Positions 44,823 through 54,156 are shown, counted from the stretch's first letter. The stretch is DNA of 64,000 nucleotides from Enterococcus sp. BWB1-3 (GCF_016745275.1 NZ_JADOEP010000002.1:169027-233026); one strand, 5' to 3'. Made by a program: numbers and translations. Notes: a model not told the origin generated them from the sequence alone.

Positions 44823-46136
44823 ATGAGCAAACTTTACACTGATATAGATGTTCTAACTGCAGCTTTCGAGAGACTTGACTACATTTTCGAAGAGTTTGAA
44901 CATATTTATTTTAGCGTCAGCGGTGGTAAAGATAGCGGTGTTATGGTCCAGTTAGCCAATATTGTTGCTAAACAAAAAAATAGAACATTTGACATTTTTA
45001 ACTTGGATATCGAAGCGCATTATGATGCCACTGCCAAATTCATCAAACAGATGGAGTGTTTAAGTCAAGTGGATCAAGTGTATCACTTTTGTTTACCTTT
45101 TTACGAAGATAATAATACCTCTGTGCTTCAAACACAGTGGATCATGTGGAATGAAGAAGAACGAGATAAATGGGTCCAACCGCTCCCTTCAAACGCAATC
45201 ACCTTAGAGAATTTAGACGGAGAATTGAAAAAATGCTATGACAACTCTCATGGTAATCCAGATAAATTCATGCAACAGTTTCCGAAGTGGTACAAAAAAA
45301 TGAAAGGAACAGATAAAATAGCTTGCGGCGTAGGCATTCGAACAGACGAGAGTTTTAATCGGTTTCGAGCAATTGCGCTCGGAAAGAACTTATACAAAGA
45401 TAAAAAATATACGACTGAAATTTCAAAAGGTGTCTTTAATTTCTACCCTATTTACGATTTTTCAGTCGAAGATATCTGGGGAGCTACCTCTCAGCTTGAT
45501 TTTGAAATGAATGAGGTTTACGAATTGATGTATAAGAACGGCGTTCCGTTAGCCGAACAGCGAATCTGTCAGCCTTACGGCTTCCAACAACGGCGAGGCT
45601 TGGATCAATTCGCTGCCTTAGAACCAGACACATGGCGGCGTGTGGTCAACCGAGTTTCAGGTGCTAACCTAGGTAACCTCTATGCTAAAACTTCCCTGTT
45701 AGGTCACAACGGAACTGAAAAACCTAAAAATATGACCTGGCAAGAATACACAATCTTCTTATTAGAATCATTAGGACTATACACTCCTGAACTAAGAGAT
45801 CATTATTATCGTAAGATTAAAATACTTATGAAGTATTATAAAGACAATTTTGGAATGGAAGTTACAGACATGCCAGATGATTCTCCACCAAAAAAAGAAC
45901 AGGATGAAGATGAACGTAAATGGCATAATTGGAAAGGGATAGGCAGAGCAATAGAAAAGAATGACTTCGCCCTCTCCTCTCGTGATTATGGTCTTACTAA
46001 AAAAGATGAAGAAGAATTGTATGACCTTCATAAAAAATTCGGTAAAATACTTGGAACAAACGAACTGAAGCAAAAGACGTATAAAAAAGTGGTAGATAAA
46101 ATTTCGGAGGTAGAAAAAAATGCTGAAGGTATTTAA
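44823..46136 (+). CDS. IbrA-like PP-loop / PAPS-reductase-family protein (DUF3440)
   Basis: A 437-residue protein. The N-terminal ATP-pyrophosphatase fold has the PP-loop FSVSGGKDSGVMVQL near residue 31, followed by FDIFNLDIEAHYDAT and GIRTDESFNRFRAIAL. The C-terminal DUF3440-type region (YDFSVEDIW through SRDYGLTKKDEEELYDLHKKFG) completes the family length. The E. coli homologue IbrA is known with IbrB as a regulator of eib genes; related PP-loop proteins (DndC, SspD) act in DNA phosphorothioation. Cysteines are few, so it is unlikely to be a classic PAPS reductase. AAAGGAG precedes the ATG. Confidence 0.85.
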   Translation: MSKLYTDIDVLTAAFERLDYIFEEFEHIYFSVSGGKDSGVMVQLANIVAKQKNRTFDIFNLDIEAHYDATAKFIKQMECLSQVDQVYHFCLPFYEDNNTSVLQTQWIMWNEEERDKWVQPLPSNAITLENLDGELKKCYDNSHGNPDKFMQQFPKWYKKMKGTDKIACGVGIRTDESFNRFRAIALGKNLYKDKKYTTEISKGVFNFYPIYDFSVEDIWGATSQLDFEMNEVYELMYKNGVPLAEQRICQPYGFQQRRGLDQFAALEPDTWRRVVNRVSGANLGNLYAKTSLLGHNGTEKPKNMTWQEYTIFLLESLGLYTPELRDHYYRKIKILMKYYKDNFGMEVTDMPDDSPPKKEQDEDERKWHNWKGIGRAIEKNDFALSSRDYGLTKKDEEELYDLHKKFGKILGTNELKQKTYKKVVDKISEVEKNAEGI

Positions 46137-46530
46137 ACCCAATTTGTATTCAAAAAGCGAATTTTATAAGTACATGGGCATCTTTTTTGGAGAAAAAGAA
46201 TATAAAAAAGAACTACCCTATCTCATTAACACAAAAGACACAACTTGGTTCGTTCATCTGAAAAAGGATAAAGTGCTAGGTTTTTCAAGCTACGATATCA
46301 CTAACAGAGGAATAGAATTAGGAGAAACCTATACTATTGATAATAGTTTTGAGCTGTGGGAAAGTTTAGCATCTGCATCCTTAAATGATGCCCTCGAACT
46401 TAATCCAAAATTTGTCTACCTAGCTGTTACACACAAGAAAGAATGCTCTTGGTATTTAAGCAGAGATTTCGAACTGGCAAAGACGACAACAAACTATTAC
46501 TTTTTAGAAAGGAGACAACTAGATGAGTAA
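46120..46530 (+). CDS. GNAT-like acetyltransferase fold protein
   Basis: A 136-residue protein overlapping the IbrA-like gene by 17 bp, with GGAGG 8 nt before the ATG. The strand pattern WFVHLKKDKVLGFSSYDI and the end ECSWYLSRDFELAKTTTNYYF resemble GNAT acetyltransferases, but the usual R/Q-x-x-G-x-G/A acetyl-CoA loop is not visible. It may be a diverged or inactive GNAT. Its place inside the IbrA-IbrB pair suggests a shared job. Confidence 0.55.
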   Translation: MLKVFKPNLYSKSEFYKYMGIFFGEKEYKKELPYLINTKDTTWFVHLKKDKVLGFSSYDITNRGIELGETYTIDNSFELWESLASASLNDALELNPKFVYLAVTHKKECSWYLSRDFELAKTTTNYYFLERRQLDE

Positions 46531-47056
46531 TATCACCTTTCCGGTTATGGAGCCTAAGATGATTCCTATTAACAAGGTTGTGGCAAATGATTACAACCCA
46601 AATAAAGTAGCTCCGCCAGAATTCGATCTGCTTGTGACATCTATAAAAGAAGATGGGATGACACAGCCTATTGTTACCTACTATGATCAAGAAAATGACA
46701 TTTATATAGTTATTGATGGATTCCATAGATATAAAGCTTGTAAAGAAGTTTTTAAATTGAAGAAGGTCCCTGTTGTTACAATCAATAAAAGTTTATCAAA
46801 CAGAATGGCATCTACTGTTCGTCATAACAGAGCGAGAGGGACACATCAGATTAAATCAATGGCGGATCTAGTTCTCTCTCTCTCTCAAGACGGTTGGTCT
46901 GACGAAAGTATTTGCAAGCACTTAGGAATGAGTATCGAAGAGGTTATAAAATTAAAACAAGCTACAGGGCTTCGGGAAGCATTCGCAAGCCATACATTCA
47001 GCAAATCGTGGGATGATTTTGAGAAAAAGTACTATTCTGGAGAGAAAGGCAAATGA
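46523..47056 (+). CDS. IbrB-like ParB/Srx-domain protein
   Basis: A 177-residue protein. The ParB/Srx domain (about 1-95) has IPINKVVANDYNPNKV, SIKEDGMTQPIVTYY and the motif IDGFHRYKAC. The C-terminal part has the block RHNRARGTHQIKSMADLVLS and a helix-turn-helix-like LGMSIEEVIKLKQATGL, characteristic of IbrB-type proteins paired with DUF3440 proteins. ParB/Srx domains bind and hydrolyse nucleotides, and some are nucleases. It overlaps its neighbours by 8 and 4 bp. Confidence 0.85.
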   Translation: MSNITFPVMEPKMIPINKVVANDYNPNKVAPPEFDLLVTSIKEDGMTQPIVTYYDQENDIYIVIDGFHRYKACKEVFKLKKVPVVTINKSLSNRMASTVRHNRARGTHQIKSMADLVLSLSQDGWSDESICKHLGMSIEEVIKLKQATGLREAFASHTFSKSWDDFEKKYYSGEKGK

Positions 47057-47559
47057 ACTTAGATTATACTCTGCTTTCTGATGAAGATTTAATCAAAATA
47101 ATTGAACGATCATCTAAAGAATTGCAACGCAGAAAAGATAAACTAAATAAGCAACTACAACTCGCCAAACAACACGAACGATCATCAGGAAAGTACACGC
47201 ATTTCTTCTGTGCGACTAATACGTACGGATATAAGCCCTATGCAGCAAGAATATTTTCCAAAGGTGGAAAATTCGAGAGAGAATTCTTTGAGCTATTTCA
47301 ATCCAGTAACAGTAGTCAAAAAACTATCTCTGGTAACCTTCATTTTGCCGAAGGTGATATATTAGAATTGAGAGAGGAAATCACTAGATACTTTATAGCT
47401 CACGAAGGTCAACTCGTTGAACTTTGTTACAAAAAAGAGACAGTAAAAACTGCTATGATATACGCATTCTTAGAAGATATAATTTCTCTTGAAGAGTTAT
47501 TTCAATATTGTATTGAAGACAAAGAAATAATCGAGGTGATCGACGATCTTAAAGACTAA
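47053..47559 (+). CDS. Cassette protein of unknown family (168 aa)
   Basis: Starts in an ATGA overlap with the ParB-like gene. The first 45 residues (DEDLIKIIERSSKELQRRKD) look like a coiled coil. The middle has KYTHFFCATNTYGYKPYAAR. The tail is acidic (EDKEIIEVIDDLKD). I recognise no domain. The last 14 bp overlap the inferred start of the helicase gene, whose ribosome site lies inside this gene. Confidence 0.65.
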   Translation: MNLDYTLLSDEDLIKIIERSSKELQRRKDKLNKQLQLAKQHERSSGKYTHFFCATNTYGYKPYAARIFSKGGKFEREFFELFQSSNSSQKTISGNLHFAEGDILELREEITRYFIAHEGQLVELCYKKETVKTAMIYAFLEDIISLEELFQYCIEDKEIIEVIDDLKD

Positions 47560-48952
47560 ACTACTAAAGAAACAAGTAGAAGGCTTTGAGAAACTAAAAA
47601 ACATAAAAGTCGGTGCTATCCATTCTGATATGGGAACTGGAAAAACAAGGATAATGCTTGAGTTGATCGAAAAACGATTAAATGAGAATAAAACAAGTAA
47701 AGTTTTGTGGATCACACCCGTTTCAGTTAAAAAGAATTTGATTGATGATATAAAAAAACATAGCGATTATTCTATTGCAGAAATCGAAAATTACAATGAC
47801 GAATTCGTTTGCGTTGTTGGGTGTGAGTCGTTATCTCAATCGGATAGAATCTATAAAAAAGTGTATGATTTCATTGAAGAACATGGAATATTGATTCAGC
47901 TAGTCATCGATGAAGCACACAAATTCAAAAACCCCCAATCAAAAAGGGTGAAGCGATTACTGCCACTGACTCAAAAAATCATCTATAAAAATGAGCTGAC
48001 TGGAACTCCAGTCACGCAAGGTTTATGGGATATTTATACACAAATGTATATGCTTGATCCTAGAATACTTAAATATCCGAATTTTCGTTCGTTTGAAAAA
48101 ACTCATCTAGTGTACGAAGATTCTAAGATTCCAAGAATTTCATACATGAAAGAACAGAATTTGATTATCAGAAGAATGGAACCTTATATTTTCAAAGCGA
48201 ACAAAGCTGATTTTGCAGACTTGCCGCCAAAAACATATAAAAAATATTATTACGATCCATTCACGGACAGCGAATTCGAATCAATTTATAATGACGTCAA
48301 GAATATTTTTATTGATATGCTTGATTTCGACGCTGACAACAGTCTCATAATTTTTAAAATGCTAAATTTCCTACACCAGATAGCTTCAGGTAGTTTCAGG
48401 AAATTCATAAAGATTCAAGATAAATTTGAACTGTTCGAATACCAAAGCAACCAACGTCCCTTGCTATTAAAAGACATCTTGCAAGAAATTGATTTATTAA
48501 ACAATAAAGTTATTATTTTTCATCGGTATATATCCGATTTCGAAAAAATCAAAAATGTTCTACCTGAAAAATACTCAAAACTACACGGCAGAATGAAGCA
48601 GTCCGAAAAGAATGAAGAGCGTAAAAAGTTTGAGGAAAGTAACAACATCCTAGTCTCAACGTTACAATGCGGATCAACAGGCTTGAATCTGCAAAATGCA
48701 AACTACATCATTTATTATAATCAATCATTTGATTATGGGATTCGGATGCAGAGCGAAGATCGCATTCATCGAATCGGTCAAACAAAAAATTGTCACATCA
48801 TTGATATTTTAGCCGATGACACAATTGATTTGAAAGTGATGCGATCCATCAACAGAAAATCCTCCCTTGTGGACGATATCAAAAGAGAATTGAAAAAAAT
48901 AAGCGCAGATAGAGAGCGTTTTGAAATTGAAAAAAGAAAAATAATTTATTGA
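47546..48952 (+). CDS. SNF2/superfamily 2 helicase, apparent ATC start
   Basis: A helicase of about 468 residues. Motif I is MGTGKTRIML, II is VIDEAHKFKN, III is ELTGTPVTQ, and the C-terminal half has VSTLQCGSTGLNLQNANYII and QSEDRIHRIGQT, the SNF2-type motif VI. The first in-frame ATG (47630) lies within motif I, so it cannot be the real start. The frame is open back to a stop at 47537-47539 and contains no ATG, GTG or TTG. GAGGTGATC, an extended match to the 16S rRNA tail, lies 7 nt before ATC at 47546, giving MLKTKLLKKQVEGFEKL, which is the expected N-terminal region. It is a DNA-dependent ATPase, probably moving on or remodelling DNA. Confidence 0.8.
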   Translation: MLKTKLLKKQVEGFEKLKNIKVGAIHSDMGTGKTRIMLELIEKRLNENKTSKVLWITPVSVKKNLIDDIKKHSDYSIAEIENYNDEFVCVVGCESLSQSDRIYKKVYDFIEEHGILIQLVIDEAHKFKNPQSKRVKRLLPLTQKIIYKNELTGTPVTQGLWDIYTQMYMLDPRILKYPNFRSFEKTHLVYEDSKIPRISYMKEQNLIIRRMEPYIFKANKADFADLPPKTYKKYYYDPFTDSEFESIYNDVKNIFIDMLDFDADNSLIIFKMLNFLHQIASGSFRKFIKIQDKFELFEYQSNQRPLLLKDILQEIDLLNNKVIIFHRYISDFEKIKNVLPEKYSKLHGRMKQSEKNEERKKFEESNNILVSTLQCGSTGLNLQNANYIIYYNQSFDYGIRMQSEDRIHRIGQTKNCHIIDILADDTIDLKVMRSINRKSSLVDDIKRELKKISADRERFEIEKRKIIY

Positions 48953-48972
48953 TTTCCAGAGGGGGAAACGGA

Positions 48973-49515
48973 ATGAGTAAAAATATCGAAGAATTGGGAA
49001 CCACCGCAAAAAGTATATACCAAGCTATCAAAGGCAGACAGATGCATCTGATACATGCTATAGTTTCAAGAAAAATAGATACAGTTGATTTAGATTCAGA
49101 AAGAACTTTTTATAAAAATATATTAGCGATTCCTGCATGTGCTAATAACTTAAAGAATACAGGAACTAAATTCAGCAAATCAGAAGATTTCGAAATGACT
49201 TTTATTGAATTTGCGACTGTCACTCTTGAATCAATTATTAAAGCTATCGAATGGGAGTTAAAAGGCGAACCGAAGTTCAGCAATATTTCATTTGCCGGAA
49301 TCGATAAAAAAGGCGAGCTATCGATCGGTTTAATCAGATTTGAAGTGGAAGCATTGAGGAAAATGAAAGATCTAGATTATAACATTAACTTTCTTTCGTC
49401 CCCTATTTTAGTTCAAAATAGAGAACTCATAGAGGGGTTAAATTTCTTCGGTAAAAATAATGTTGCTCCTGATTTTGTAAAAGGTAATTTAGTAAGAGCT
49501 GAAGATATTAAATAA
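48973..49515 (+). CDS. Last cassette gene, unknown family (180 aa)
   Basis: A soluble 180-residue protein starting MSKNIEELGTTAKSIYQAIK, with GAGGGGG 7 nt before the ATG. Helical first half, then a mixed beta segment FSNISFAGIDKKGELSIGLI. No family recognised. It ends the plus-strand cassette just before a strong terminator, 20 bp after the helicase stop. Confidence 0.65.
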   Translation: MSKNIEELGTTAKSIYQAIKGRQMHLIHAIVSRKIDTVDLDSERTFYKNILAIPACANNLKNTGTKFSKSEDFEMTFIEFATVTLESIIKAIEWELKGEPKFSNISFAGIDKKGELSIGLIRFEVEALRKMKDLDYNINFLSSPILVQNRELIEGLNFFGKNNVAPDFVKGNLVRAEDIK

Positions 49516-49517
49516 GA

Positions 49518-49552
49518 AAAGCCCTGTCTCTCCATATTTGAGACAGGGCTTT
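49518..49552. terminator. Bidirectional terminator, cassette / lysis genes
   Basis: AAAGCCCTGTCTC / GAGACAGGGCTTT, perfect 13-bp stem. It closes both the plus-strand cassette and the minus-strand late operon, whose last stop is at 49556. Confidence 0.92.
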
Positions 49553-49555
49553 ATT

Positions 49556-50380
49556 TTATCCTTTTATCAAACGTTTCTTATCCCAAGCACTCAGCCAAAC
49601 TTGACCGCCGTTCCGGAATTGAACAGATATCCAGTGATAGTTCCCACTGCCTTTTTGTGCCTGACTTACGATGTTCACATTGCTTTCAGGAATAACGAAA
49701 TAGCTTCCTTTTTTTGTCACTTGATCCGCAAGAACTTTTCCGTTCTTATCTGTCAGCGTGATATCTGCACACGCTATGCCATTCTGGGTCCAATCAAATT
49801 CAACAGGACACAAATAGTCACAACGAACTTGCCAAATACCATTTACAAATTTTAATTCATCAACTTGATAAACTTTGTTCCCAGATTTCTGACCAGTCCC
49901 TGTTGTAGTATTTGTTTCTCCCTCAGGAATGACTGCTTCTCCAGATCCGCTATATCTGTAAATCGTGACATAAGGTTTTCCATTGTAGCTCCAAATAGTA
50001 TCGTGATCATTGACTGTTATGCCGTTATAACCAAAATTGCAGTGAATCATTTGATCGTTAGAAGCTATGAATATTCCTGTATGACCTGCAACACCACCGC
50101 TGGCACCACGTACACCCCAGATAAAGATATCACCGCGTTTCACAACATAATAACCTTTTGGATTTACAGCTACTTTCTTCCATCTTGCCGCTTCCAGATG
50201 TCCGAAAAGAGAGTCTGTATTACCCATAACGCCGTCAGGAAGAAAACCACCAGCTCTCAATGCAAAATAAACCGCTGAACTGCAGTCGTAGCTATCTGGT
50301 CCTAAACGTCTGTTCATGGAATAAGTTACTTTTCCTTTCCGGTCATCCATCCATTTGATCATTGCCTCAAGATTCGCCAT
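49556..50380 (-). CDS. Phage endolysin (Amidase_5 / NlpC-P60-like)
   Basis: A 274-residue lysin. The N-terminal catalytic domain (about 1-145) has GPDSYDCSSAVYFALRAGG with the nucleophile Cys, and VAGHTGIFI with the catalytic His, as in Amidase_5 phage peptidoglycan hydrolases. A Gly/Thr linker (GETNTTTGTGQKSG) joins an SH3-like cell-wall domain ending QFRNGGQVWLSAW. No signal peptide, so it needs the holin. It overlaps the holin gene by 14 bp. Confidence 0.93.
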   Translation of the reverse strand: MANLEAMIKWMDDRKGKVTYSMNRRLGPDSYDCSSAVYFALRAGGFLPDGVMGNTDSLFGHLEAARWKKVAVNPKGYYVVKRGDIFIWGVRGASGGVAGHTGIFIASNDQMIHCNFGYNGITVNDHDTIWSYNGKPYVTIYRYSGSGEAVIPEGETNTTTGTGQKSGNKVYQVDELKFVNGIWQVRCDYLCPVEFDWTQNGIACADITLTDKNGKVLADQVTKKGSYFVIPESNVNIVSQAQKGSGNYHWISVQFRNGGQVWLSAWDKKRLIKG

Positions 50381-50615
50381 CTTTTTTCAGCTCCTTTAAA
50401 GCTTCGTCTGCTTCGATCGCAACTTTGGTGAAACTATTGTTCTTCCACCAAGCTGCAGCAGTCGAACCGATAGTAAATATTAAAGACACAACTTGATAAA
50501 CGTCATCCTCAACGATATTAAGCGTGCCTTTCCCCGCAACTGCTAAAATTTGATTCAATAAAGCTAAAATCAATACAACTGTTCGTGCGATTGTGCTTGC
50601 TGATACGTTTTTCAT
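50367..50615 (-). CDS. Holin (phiLC3 family)
   Basis: An 82-residue membrane protein with two helices (about 10-28, 42-60) and the family pattern STIARTVVLILALLNQILA plus AAWWKNNSFT. It forms the lesion that lets the endolysin reach the wall. It overlaps both neighbours. Confidence 0.9.
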   Translation of the reverse strand: MKNVSASTIARTVVLILALLNQILAVAGKGTLNIVEDDVYQVVSLIFTIGSTAAAWWKNNSFTKVAIEADEALKELKKDGES

Positions 50616-50908
50616 ATGTCGTTCCCTCTTTCTATTCTTCTTGCAATCTCTGCAATGTTTTTAAATGCTGTCTTAAACTGTTCATCAACTGAAGTTTTTT
50701 GCTTCGTAAAATCAAGTCTCAGCCTGTTTAATTCTTGATGTAGAATTTTTCTATCGCTTTTACTTTCATCAAAGTTGGCATTCAAATCTTTTAACTGTTT
50801 TAAAATTGACTGCAGTGTTGAATACAACTTTGCGAAACTAAAAAATAGACCTGAGATAAATCCGACTAGTGCAATCCACTCAGTGACTGTAAAAAAACCT
50901 ATTGTCAT
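50612..50908 (-). CDS. XhlA-like lysis accessory protein
   Basis: A 98-residue protein with one N-terminal helix (EWIALVGFISGLFFSFAKLY) and a long coiled coil. Position just upstream of the holin and this layout are typical of XhlA/hemolysin-like or pinholin-associated phage proteins. Confidence 0.65.
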   Translation of the reverse strand: MTIGFFTVTEWIALVGFISGLFFSFAKLYSTLQSILKQLKDLNANFDESKSDRKILHQELNRLRLDFTKQKTSVDEQFKTAFKNIAEIARRIERGNDI

Positions 50909-50932
50909 AACTTCACCTGCTTTCTGCTTTTA

Positions 50933-52345
50933 TTAACTACTGATTTTTGTTACTGTATAGATTATTTTCATTGTTTGAGAAGGTGACTTTGTAATTGGAC
51001 TAATATTATTAATAGTTGCCAGATAAGATTTCAGAATGGACGGCTGATAAATCGGCGAAGTATTTGAAATTGGTCTGCGCCATAAATATGGAATTGGTGT
51101 ATTGTTTGAAAACACCCCAGGTTTAGCCGAAGTCGCATTAGTAGTAGTGCCATGAACGGACATGATTCCTCGATCTTCTGGATCAATAATCATTGAAAGA
51201 TACTCTGCTCCGGACGAAAATCCGTACAGCTTATTATCAAAATTAAAGCCACTGCCATACGAAGACGCAGGTGAAATATCAGCTCTTTGTGACTCTACCT
51301 CAAGAATTTTGGTTTCACCAGAAGAAATTGAAACTTTACATACTCGATAAGCTGGACTCGCTGATGAAGTATATAAAATCATGTAAATATAATCATCTTT
51401 CAAAAAGAATGGAAAGCCTGAACGGGAATTATGATTTAGCCCATTTGCTTCAATAACTTTGGTTTCCAAAATTTCCGCATTTTCTAAGTCAATGATTGCG
51501 TAATGGAAAACATCAGTAGAAGCACAATGGAGAGAATGTGCCTTTCCATCTCCAGCGCAATACCACCTTCTTGCCGTTTGTAAGGTAACATCACTATCAT
51601 TGATTAATGATTTCTGTGCCACTAGTGTATTGCTTGCGTTTGTCAATGTTGTTCTTATTAGTGTGTCAGTCACGCCAATTTCTTCTGTTTTGTTATCATA
51701 CTGATAAATATCAACTGCCCCACCCGGTACAGTAGTCCCGTTATTCGGTCCTTTCGCTGCATAAATTTTATCTCCTACTTCCAGAATTTCAAGCTCCGAG
51801 CTCGATAAATGTCCTCCATAAATTTGATTTGTATACAGTCGAAAAGGGCTACCAATTAATTCATTCGTTGCTAAAAATCTTGATGTATCTCCTATTCCAA
51901 AATCACCGCCAGGAACCGAAGTAAGGCAAACACTCGAAATCGTGCCATTCGCTTGGTTTGTCGAAAAGTCCCACACAAATTTATAGCCATTTGTAACAGC
52001 TTCGCTTTCTGAAGCATTGAAAGTTCCACGTTTCAGATTTTCCTCCGCATACTCCCCACCAGCGTGTCCTGTCAACCCTATTTGAGACAAAGGAGCTATT
52101 ACATTATCGACATTCTCTTCTAATGCATCCTCGAATAACAACACTCCACCTAGTCCGCCAGAAACGAGAGGATTTATCCATTCAGATAAAATTGAAGTGG
52201 TTGTATCGATATCTTTAAAAAGTCCCATCGGTACATTCAGTAAATTTGGAATAGCATTCGTAAACATGTTCTTGCTACTGTATGAGTCCACCATTCTTCC
52301 TTCTTTATCAAATAACTGAATCTCACATTTTCCATCTAATCTCAT
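50933..52345 (-). CDS. Probable receptor-binding / tail-tip protein
   Basis: A 470-residue protein with a beta-rich, repetitive character, starting MRLDGKCEIQLFDKEGRMVD. It lies after the tail-hub gene (4-bp overlap) and before the lysis genes, where host-recognition proteins are encoded. No catalytic motif is seen. Assignment is by position. Confidence 0.6.
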   Translation of the reverse strand: MRLDGKCEIQLFDKEGRMVDSYSSKNMFTNAIPNLLNVPMGLFKDIDTTTSILSEWINPLVSGGLGGVLLFEDALEENVDNVIAPLSQIGLTGHAGGEYAEENLKRGTFNASESEAVTNGYKFVWDFSTNQANGTISSVCLTSVPGGDFGIGDTSRFLATNELIGSPFRLYTNQIYGGHLSSSELEILEVGDKIYAAKGPNNGTTVPGGAVDIYQYDNKTEEIGVTDTLIRTTLTNASNTLVAQKSLINDSDVTLQTARRWYCAGDGKAHSLHCASTDVFHYAIIDLENAEILETKVIEANGLNHNSRSGFPFFLKDDYIYMILYTSSASPAYRVCKVSISSGETKILEVESQRADISPASSYGSGFNFDNKLYGFSSGAEYLSMIIDPEDRGIMSVHGTTTNATSAKPGVFSNNTPIPYLWRRPISNTSPIYQPSILKSYLATINNISPITKSPSQTMKIIYTVTKISS

Positions 52346-54156
52346 TGATCTGTTCCTCCTTCTATATCTTCATTTAATTCTGCTAATCGCAACGGATTTG
52401 ATTGCAGGCTAAAATCATACTCTGAATAAATATAATGCGTATCCTGTATCAGTAGTCGTTCTTCCTGTCTACTCAACTGCAAAGCTTTTGTTTCTAAATT
52501 AAAACTTTGATATTCGTCATTAAGATCGATTTGAACAGGAGATTGTATATCCATGCTTATCTCTGCATCCAATTCAGACAATTTAAATCCTAGGCTCTCA
52601 AGTTTAAATCCTGAATGGAAATCACTCACTGTAATAATGCCATCCCAATCAGCTTTTTCAGCATACAAACCTTGACCATTAATTGTAGCTTGAATCTCTT
52701 GAGACAAAATTTTTCCAGAACAATTCGATTTCATAACTGTTGTAAACAAGTAACTTCTATTTTCAAATACTTGAATCGGCAAATATAAATGAACGATATG
52801 TCGTCCCTTAGTCACAGATTGTTTTGGATAGATAAACAAGACTTCTACATTGTTCACGTAGTAGGTGAATTCCAATATCGCTTCCGGATTGTCTTCGAAT
52901 ATTTCTACATTTACTGTTGCATGGAAAAAGGCAAATGTATCGACAGAAGAACTAAAAAGAATCGTAATGACTTCTTCTTTAAAATCATTTCCAAACAGAA
53001 TATCAGTCAAATTCTCATAGTTATAATAATAGTTTGTCAGTTGGATTACCTGACTTGGTGACAGTGTTGTATTATCATTACTGCCAGCTTTGACTGCAGG
53101 ATTTTTACCTACTGACTTCAACTCATGATAACCACGATATTTCCACGTCGAATGAGTAAGCATTCCGCCAATCGGTTGGCTGGCTACCCCGTTTGTATAT
53201 TCAATCCAGTCACCTGGCTGCAATGCCGGATCTCCTACAAAGCTGACATCAGAAGGAATATAGCGAACTTGAGAAATTTCGTTTAAAATGTTGTCTAATC
53301 GCTGCTGCTGAAAAGCTTCAGTTCCTTGGACAAATAAAGGATTCTCTAGGATTAAATTATTTCCTAAAATACCGCTTTTCTCGCTAGTCAACACTCGCTC
53401 ATCAATCTGAATTTGAACAGAAGAAATGCCCGTTTCATAATCGGATATCTTTGTACTAATCCGACTATCCGTGTCAATTCGCTTCACAATTTCCTGAAAG
53501 GGTATTTTGATTAATCTCAAACGACCGTCACGCTCAAATAAAGCAAAGCAGCTTAATAGTTGCGCTAAATAGCCGACCAGATCCCGATAACTTGTCAATG
53601 CTTCAAAGGAAGATGGTACCATCACGATATCTGATGAATTAACGAAGGTCTGGAGTTCCACCGCTGTATTGGCTAACTCCAGACCTGTTTCATCACATAT
53701 ATTTTTAAGCAACTCATAAACCGTTCCCGAAGTCGCTCTGTCCTCTCTGATTCCATTCAACGCTAACATGTTGTCATAACAGACAAGACTTGTCGTAGCA
53801 TACATTTTTTCAGGCTCTACTACATGGAAAACACCTAAAGGCACATCTTCCCATTCATCCGTGTCCTCATTAATCAACAAAGAAAAAATTGGTAAAATTT
53901 TTGCTTGATCAAATTGAATAGAATCTGAAAAAGTACTGTTAATAAAAGTAATCTTGAACTCACTCATATATACATTTCCAATTTCAATATCCAGACCAGA
54001 AACAGCCTGCTCTGACAGACTGACACTCCCCGTCAGTACGTTTGAATCGTCAAAAGTGATTCGTGTACCACTTGCAAGAATAATCTCTCCAGAAAGCTGT
54101 ACGGTACGAGTATGAGCATTTATCGCTTTTTTATAGTCTTCACTTACTGCATACAT
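52342..54156 (-). CDS. Tail baseplate / hub protein
   Basis: A 604-residue structural protein. The N-terminal part (YAVSEDYKKAINAHTRTVQL onward) resembles phage tail proteins that start with a beta-sandwich, followed by a hub-like region with QPGDWIEYTNG. The position after the tape measure and distal tail genes fits a Tal/baseplate role. No peptidase motif noticed. Confidence 0.7.
   Translation of the reverse strand: MYAVSEDYKKAINAHTRTVQLSGEIILASGTRITFDDSNVLTGSVSLSEQAVSGLDIEIGNVYMSEFKITFINSTFSDSIQFDQAKILPIFSLLINEDTDEWEDVPLGVFHVVEPEKMYATTSLVCYDNMLALNGIREDRATSGTVYELLKNICDETGLELANTAVELQTFVNSSDIVMVPSSFEALTSYRDLVGYLAQLLSCFALFERDGRLRLIKIPFQEIVKRIDTDSRISTKISDYETGISSVQIQIDERVLTSEKSGILGNNLILENPLFVQGTEAFQQQRLDNILNEISQVRYIPSDVSFVGDPALQPGDWIEYTNGVASQPIGGMLTHSTWKYRGYHELKSVGKNPAVKAGSNDNTTLSPSQVIQLTNYYYNYENLTDILFGNDFKEEVITILFSSSVDTFAFFHATVNVEIFEDNPEAILEFTYYVNNVEVLFIYPKQSVTKGRHIVHLYLPIQVFENRSYLFTTVMKSNCSGKILSQEIQATINGQGLYAEKADWDGIITVSDFHSGFKLESLGFKLSELDAEISMDIQSPVQIDLNDEYQSFNLETKALQLSRQEERLLIQDTHYIYSEYDFSLQSNPLRLAELNEDIEGGTDQ

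Noticed and set aside
44823-46136. Reading the PP-loop protein as a true PAPS reductase of sulfur assimilation
   Set aside because: DUF3440-type length and ParB-like partner fit IbrA instead; no other sulfur-assimilation gene is near.
47630-48952. Helicase gene starting at the first ATG
   Set aside because: That ATG is inside the Walker A motif, which would remove the nucleotide-binding site's lead-in; the upstream ATC with a strong ribosome site is preferred.
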